Positions 6,155 to 9,099 of a DNA stretch of 9,099 nucleotides are shown here, one piece after another. Numbering within the stretch: position 1 is the stretch's first letter; every line of letters begins with the position of its first letter. Source of the stretch: Actinomycetales bacterium (lineage in GTDB: Bacteria > Actinomycetota > Actinomycetes > Actinomycetales > Cellulomonadaceae); the NCBI GenBank assembly GCA_012514835.1, contig JAAYZM010000053.1:1-9099 (forward strand). The letters run 5' to 3'. Below the pieces are notes generated by a model that saw only the letters and a program-made list of their open reading frames with translations, searched no databases and had not been told where the DNA came from. The position numbers and the translations under genes were made by a program.

Positions 6155-6167
6155 GCAGGTTACCTGC
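6155..6167. promoter_or_regulatory. 13-bp palindrome over the etfB -10 box (candidate operator)
   Basis: GCAGGTTACCTGC has perfect 6-bp arms around one central base. It fills much of the 33-bp gap between the divergent etfB and glgX starts and covers the TAACCT hexamer. A protein bound here would block etfBA and could affect glgX. I cannot assign a regulator family. Confidence 0.35.
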
Positions 6168-6183
6168 GCCGCATGCGTGACAA
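6157..6183 (-). promoter_or_regulatory. Candidate etfBA promoter (-35 TTGTCA, -10 TAACCT)
   Basis: Minus-strand TTGTCA (6178-6183) matches TTGACA at 5 of 6 positions. It is separated by 15 bp, slightly short, from TAACCT (6157-6162), which ends 7 nt before the GTG. The -35 includes the first base of the upstream glgX ATG, so the promoter reaches the edge of the divergent gene. Confidence 0.45.
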
Positions 6184-8375
6184 TGGAACGCGTGCGTGCC
6201 GACCGACCTGCCCTCGGCGTCCACGTCGCGGGTGGCGGCGTGGACGTCGCCGTGCACGCCGCGTACGCGACGGGGGTAGACCTGTGCCTGCTCGACGAGG
6301 ACGGCGCGGGCGGGTGGCACGAGCGGCGCGTCCCCCTCGAGGGGCCCGAGCACGGTGTGTGGTCCGCCCACGTGGCCGGCGTCGGCCCCGGGCAGCGGTA
6401 CGGCTTTCGCGTCCACGGGCCGTGGGAGCCCGCGCACGGGCTGCGCCACAACCCCCACAAGCTCCTCGTCGACCCGTACGCGCGAGGTCTCGAGGGCGAC
6501 GTCGACCTCGCCGGGCCCGTCACGGGGCACCTGACCGACGCGGACGGTGCGGGTGACCCGCTCGGGGACCTGGACACGCGCGACTCGCTCGGGTCGGTGC
6601 CGCTGTCCGTCGTCGTCGGCCCCTCCCCCGCCGGTGCGCGCCCGCCGCGCCCGCTCGTGCCGTGGGACCGCACCGTGGTGTACGAGGCGCACGTGCGCGG
6701 CCTCACGAAGCGGCTCTCCGGCGTACCGGAGCACCTGCGCGGCACGTACGCGGGGCTCGCGCACCCCGTGACGATCGACCACCTGCACCGTCTCGGCATC
6801 ACGACGCTCGAGCTGCTGCCCATCCACGCGATCTCCTCCGAGCCGGCCCTGCGGCGCCGGGGGCTCACCAACTACTGGGGCTACAGCACGCTCGGCTTCT
6901 TCGCGCCGCACGCCGGGTACGCGACCGCGGCGGCGCAGGCGGAGGGGCCCGACGGCGTGCTCCGGGAGCTGCGCGGGGCCGTGGACCTGCTCCACGGCGC
7001 GGGCATCGAGGTGGTCCTCGACGTCGTCTACAACCACACGTGCGAGGGAGGGGTGGACGGCCTGCACGTGTCCTGGCGCGGACTCGACAACACGGGCTAC
7101 TACCTGCACGACGGCTCGTGGCCCGCCCGGATCGCCGACGTCACGGGCACGGGCAACACCCTCGACTTCCGGCGCCCCCACGTGATCGGCATGGCGCTCG
7201 ACTCGCTGCGCTACTGGGTGTCCGAGATCGGCGTGGACGGGTTCCGCTTCGACCTCGCCGTGACGCTCGGGCGCGGGCACAGCGGCTTCGACCCCTTCCA
7301 CCCGTTCCTCGTCGCGCTCCAGACCGACCCCGTGCTGCGCGGTGCCAAACTCATCGCCGAGCCGTGGGACGTGGGACCGGGTGGTTGGCAGACCGGCGGC
7401 TTCCCGGCCCCCTTCGCCGAGTGGAACGACCGGTTCCGCAACGCCGTGCGCACGTTCTGGCTCGCCGACCCGGCGCGCGCCGCGCACGGTCACGCCGGGC
7501 ACGGCCTCGCCGAGCTCGCAACCCGGCTGTCCGGCTCCGTGGACCTCTTCGGGCACGGAGAGATCCCCCTCGCGCGGGGCCCGCTCGCCTCGGTCAACTT
7601 CGTCACGGCGCACGACGGCTTCACGCTCGCCGACCTCGTCACGTACGAGCACAAGCGCAACTTCGCCAACGGCGAGGACAACCGCGACGGCACGAACGAC
7701 AACCGCTCGTGGAACCACGGCATCGAGGGGCCCTTGCCGCACGGCGAGCTGGCCGGCGAGGTCGCGGACCTGCGGCGCCGCTCGATGCGCAACCTGCTCG
7801 GCACGCTCTTGCTGTCCGCGGGAGTGCCCATGATCACGGCGGGTGACGAGCTCGGTCGCACGCAGGGCGGCAACAACAACGCCTACGCGCAGGACAACGA
7901 GATCTCGTGGATCGACTGGGACCTCGAGTCCTGGCAGCGTGACATGCTCGCCACGACGTGCCACCTCGTCGCCCTGCGCGCCGAGCACCCCGTGCTCCGC
8001 CCCACGGCCTTCTTCCAGGGGGCCCCGCACGACGGCGACCCCGCGAGCGACCCGGACCTGACGTGGTTCGACGCCGCCGGCACACCCGTGGACCACGCCC
8101 AGTGGCACGACCCGGCCGTGCACGTGCTCCAGATGCTGCGCACGGTGCCCGACGGCGAGGGCCGCGACGCGCTCCTCGTGGGCAACGGGGCCCTCGACCT
8201 CGCCGAGGTGATCGTCGCACCGGGCGCGACGGGTGCGTGGGAGCTCGTGTGGGACTCCACGTGGGAGCACCCCTCCGACGCCTCGTCGTCGGACAACAAC
8301 GGCTCCGCCCACCCCGAGGCGGGCGACGAGATCACCCTCGACCCGCTCTCCCTGCGCCTCTACCTCTCGAGGTAG
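6183..8375 (+). CDS. glgX: Glycogen debranching enzyme GlgX (GH13 isoamylase type)
   Basis: Hydrolyses the alpha-1,6 branch points of glycogen limit dextrins left by glycogen phosphorylase. The product is 730 aa, normal for GlgX. An N-terminal CBM48-like domain (about 10-110) holds GVGPGQRYGFRVHGPW and NPHKLLVDPYARG. The GH13 barrel follows, with all four conserved regions: DVVYNH (280-285), GFRFDLAV with nucleophile Asp357, LIAEPWDVG with acid/base Glu393, and FVTAHDG with Asp478. The GlgX-typical GGNNNAYAQDNEISWIDW lies further on, then a C-terminal beta domain to SLRLYLSR. ATG 6183 or GTG 6192 could be the start. GTG has a GACAAT hexamer ending 7 nt upstream, the leaderless geometry seen at neighbouring genes, and neither has a clear SD. 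The frame is open upstream to 5208 but runs antisense through etfBA. The gene is convergent with glgP, giving a small glycogen-breakdown locus. Confidence 0.95.
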   Translation: MERVRADRPALGVHVAGGGVDVAVHAAYATGVDLCLLDEDGAGGWHERRVPLEGPEHGVWSAHVAGVGPGQRYGFRVHGPWEPAHGLRHNPHKLLVDPYARGLEGDVDLAGPVTGHLTDADGAGDPLGDLDTRDSLGSVPLSVVVGPSPAGARPPRPLVPWDRTVVYEAHVRGLTKRLSGVPEHLRGTYAGLAHPVTIDHLHRLGITTLELLPIHAISSEPALRRRGLTNYWGYSTLGFFAPHAGYATAAAQAEGPDGVLRELRGAVDLLHGAGIEVVLDVVYNHTCEGGVDGLHVSWRGLDNTGYYLHDGSWPARIADVTGTGNTLDFRRPHVIGMALDSLRYWVSEIGVDGFRFDLAVTLGRGHSGFDPFHPFLVALQTDPVLRGAKLIAEPWDVGPGGWQTGGFPAPFAEWNDRFRNAVRTFWLADPARAAHGHAGHGLAELATRLSGSVDLFGHGEIPLARGPLASVNFVTAHDGFTLADLVTYEHKRNFANGEDNRDGTNDNRSWNHGIEGPLPHGELAGEVADLRRRSMRNLLGTLLLSAGVPMITAGDELGRTQGGNNNAYAQDNEISWIDWDLESWQRDMLATTCHLVALRAEHPVLRPTAFFQGAPHDGDPASDPDLTWFDAAGTPVDHAQWHDPAVHVLQMLRTVPDGEGRDALLVGNGALDLAEVIVAPGATGAWELVWDSTWEHPSDASSSDNNGSAHPEAGDEITLDPLSLRLYLSR

Positions 8376-8386
8376 GGCGCAGGGAG
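8348..8386. terminator. Strong hairpin at the convergent glgX/glgP junction
   Basis: CTCCCTGCGCC (8348-8358) pairs with GGCGCAGGGAG (8376-8386). After a one-base bulge (T8359), CTACCT (8360-8365) pairs with AGGTAG (8370-8375), closing a CTCG tetraloop. This gives 17 bp with a single bulge. The 5' arm and inner stem lie in the last glgX codons, and the TAG stop is in the inner stem. Only 20 bp separate the two genes, so the element probably ends transcription from both sides. No T-run follows on either strand. Confidence 0.7.
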
Positions 8387-8395
8387 CGCAAGGGC

Positions 8396-9099
8396 TCAGG
8401 CGTTGGTGACGAGACCCGTCTCTGCGGTGCTCGCGAGCGCCGGGTGCTTCGGGACCACGCGCGCGGTGTAGCCGAACGAGCCGGAGCTCTCGAGGCTCAC
8501 CTCGCCCCCGAACTCGTGACGACCGCCCTCGAACGCCTGCACGTGCGCGAGCTCGGCCACGGCGAACTCGTGGATCTCGTCCGCCTCGGACACCTCGCCG
8601 TACACGATCTGCACCGCGACGTCCGCGGGCGTGAGCTCGCCGAGCGAGACGTACGCCTGGACGCGCAGGGTCGAGCCCACTTCGACCACCTCGCCGAGGC
8701 CGCTCGAGTCGACGTGGTCCACGCGCACACCCGACCACGCCTCGCCCACGCGCTGCTTCCACGCGGCGAGCTCACGGGCACCGGTGTACTCGGGGCCGTC
8801 GAGCTCACGGCCCGCCGTCGTCGCGGGCACGTAGAGCTCCTCGACGTAGTCGGTGACCATGCGGTCGGACTGCACCTTGGGGCCGAGCGTCGCGAGCGTG
8901 TGACGCACCATCTCGAGCCACGTCACGGGCAGGTCCCGCTCGTCACGGTCGTAGAAGCGCGGGGCCACCTGGTTCTCGACCAGGTCGTACAGCGCGGCGG
9001 CCTCGAGGTCGTCGCGGCGGTCCGGGTCGGTGACGCCGTCGGCCGTGGGGATGGCCCAGCCGTTCTCGCCGTCGAACCACTCGTCCCACCAGCCGTCGA
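8396..9099 (-). CDS. glgP: Alpha-glucan (glycogen/maltodextrin) phosphorylase, C-terminal part (runs off right edge)
   Basis: Releases glucose-1-phosphate from the non-reducing ends of alpha-1,4-glucans using PLP. About 234 C-terminal residues are visible. NGWAIPTADGVTDPDRRDDLEAAALYDLVENQVAPRFYDRD and the following WLEMVRHTLATLGPKVQSDRMVTDYVEELY are typical of the actinobacterial GT35 type that carries an N-terminal DUF3417 and totals about 850 aa. The last ~120 residues (from about SGVRVDHVD) form a beta-rich tail typical of this subgroup. The catalytic core and PLP lysine lie outside the window. The frame is continuous to the right edge, and an ATG at 8966-8968 is internal. Convergent with glgX, whose product removes the branches that stop this enzyme. 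Confidence 0.88.
   Translation of the reverse strand, partial: DGWWDEWFDGENGWAIPTADGVTDPDRRDDLEAAALYDLVENQVAPRFYDRDERDLPVTWLEMVRHTLATLGPKVQSDRMVTDYVEELYVPATTAGRELDGPEYTGARELAAWKQRVGEAWSGVRVDHVDSSGLGEVVEVGSTLRVQAYVSLGELTPADVAVQIVYGEVSEADEIHEFAVAELAHVQAFEGGRHEFGGEVSLESSGSFGYTARVVPKHPALASTAETGLVTNA

Noticed and set aside
5208..6182. Upstream in-frame extension of glgX across etfBA
   Set aside because: It is antisense to two well-supported ETF genes, and the conserved GlgX N-terminus begins after 6183.
5358..8762. Minus-strand open frame of over 1100 codons running from etfB across the whole glgX gene
   Set aside because: Only the last 263 codons (etfB) show protein family motifs. The rest is the antisense of glgX, rich in Arg, Gly, Val and Ala, typical of shadow frames in GC-rich DNA.
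1..9099. CRISPR array, tRNA, rRNA, insertion sequence, defence or phage genes
   Set aside because: No spaced long repeats, no tRNA or rRNA signatures, no terminal inverted repeats with a transposase, and no defence-associated motifs were found on either strand.

Overview
The window is very GC-rich DNA (strong G/C preference at third codon positions, several GTG starts) with tightly packed genes. It looks like a high-GC actinobacterium, probably in Micrococcales near the Cellulomonas/Sanguibacter/Promicromonospora group. This placement is inferred from gene content and base composition, not from a search. I found no tRNA, rRNA, CRISPR array, insertion sequence or phage gene.

Layout. (1) 1-406, minus: 5' part of mnmA (tRNA 2-thiouridylase), running off the left edge. 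(2) 407-485: gap carrying most of a four-unit 14-bp direct repeat. (3) 486-2021, minus: an exported GH5 (subfamily 7-like) beta-mannanase with a C-terminal Ig-like domain. (4) 2072-3267, minus: a NifS/IscS-type cysteine desulfurase broken by a one-base frameshift near 3013-3020. (5) 3340-4338, plus: an APH-fold phosphotransferase of unknown substrate. (6) 4363-6149, minus: etfB-etfA, overlapping by ATGA. (7) 6183-8375, plus: glgX, glycogen debranching enzyme. (8) 8396-9099, minus: C-terminal part of an alpha-glucan phosphorylase (GlgP), running off the right edge.

How the genes relate. The cysteine desulfurase and MnmA would supply and use sulfur for the 2-thio modification of tRNA wobble uridine, and the mannanase gene lies between them. 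EtfB and EtfA form the electron-transfer flavoprotein that carries electrons from acyl-CoA and related dehydrogenases to the respiratory chain. GlgX and GlgP together break down glycogen: GlgP shortens the chains by phosphorolysis and GlgX removes the limit-dextrin branches.

Regulatory layout. Three starts (mnmA, cysteine desulfurase, etfB) have a TANNNT -10 hexamer ending 6-7 nt before the start codon and no Shine-Dalgarno site, the geometry of leaderless transcripts. The two convergent gene pairs each share an inverted repeat built partly from their 3' coding ends. The etfB/glgX divergent pair is separated by only 33 bp, which contains a 13-bp palindrome over the etfB -10 box. I see mostly ordinary housekeeping genes and no clear new multi-gene system. 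The most unusual points are the 14-bp repeat at the mannanase stop, the mannanase between two sulfur-transfer genes, the frameshift, and the compact divergent and convergent junctions.
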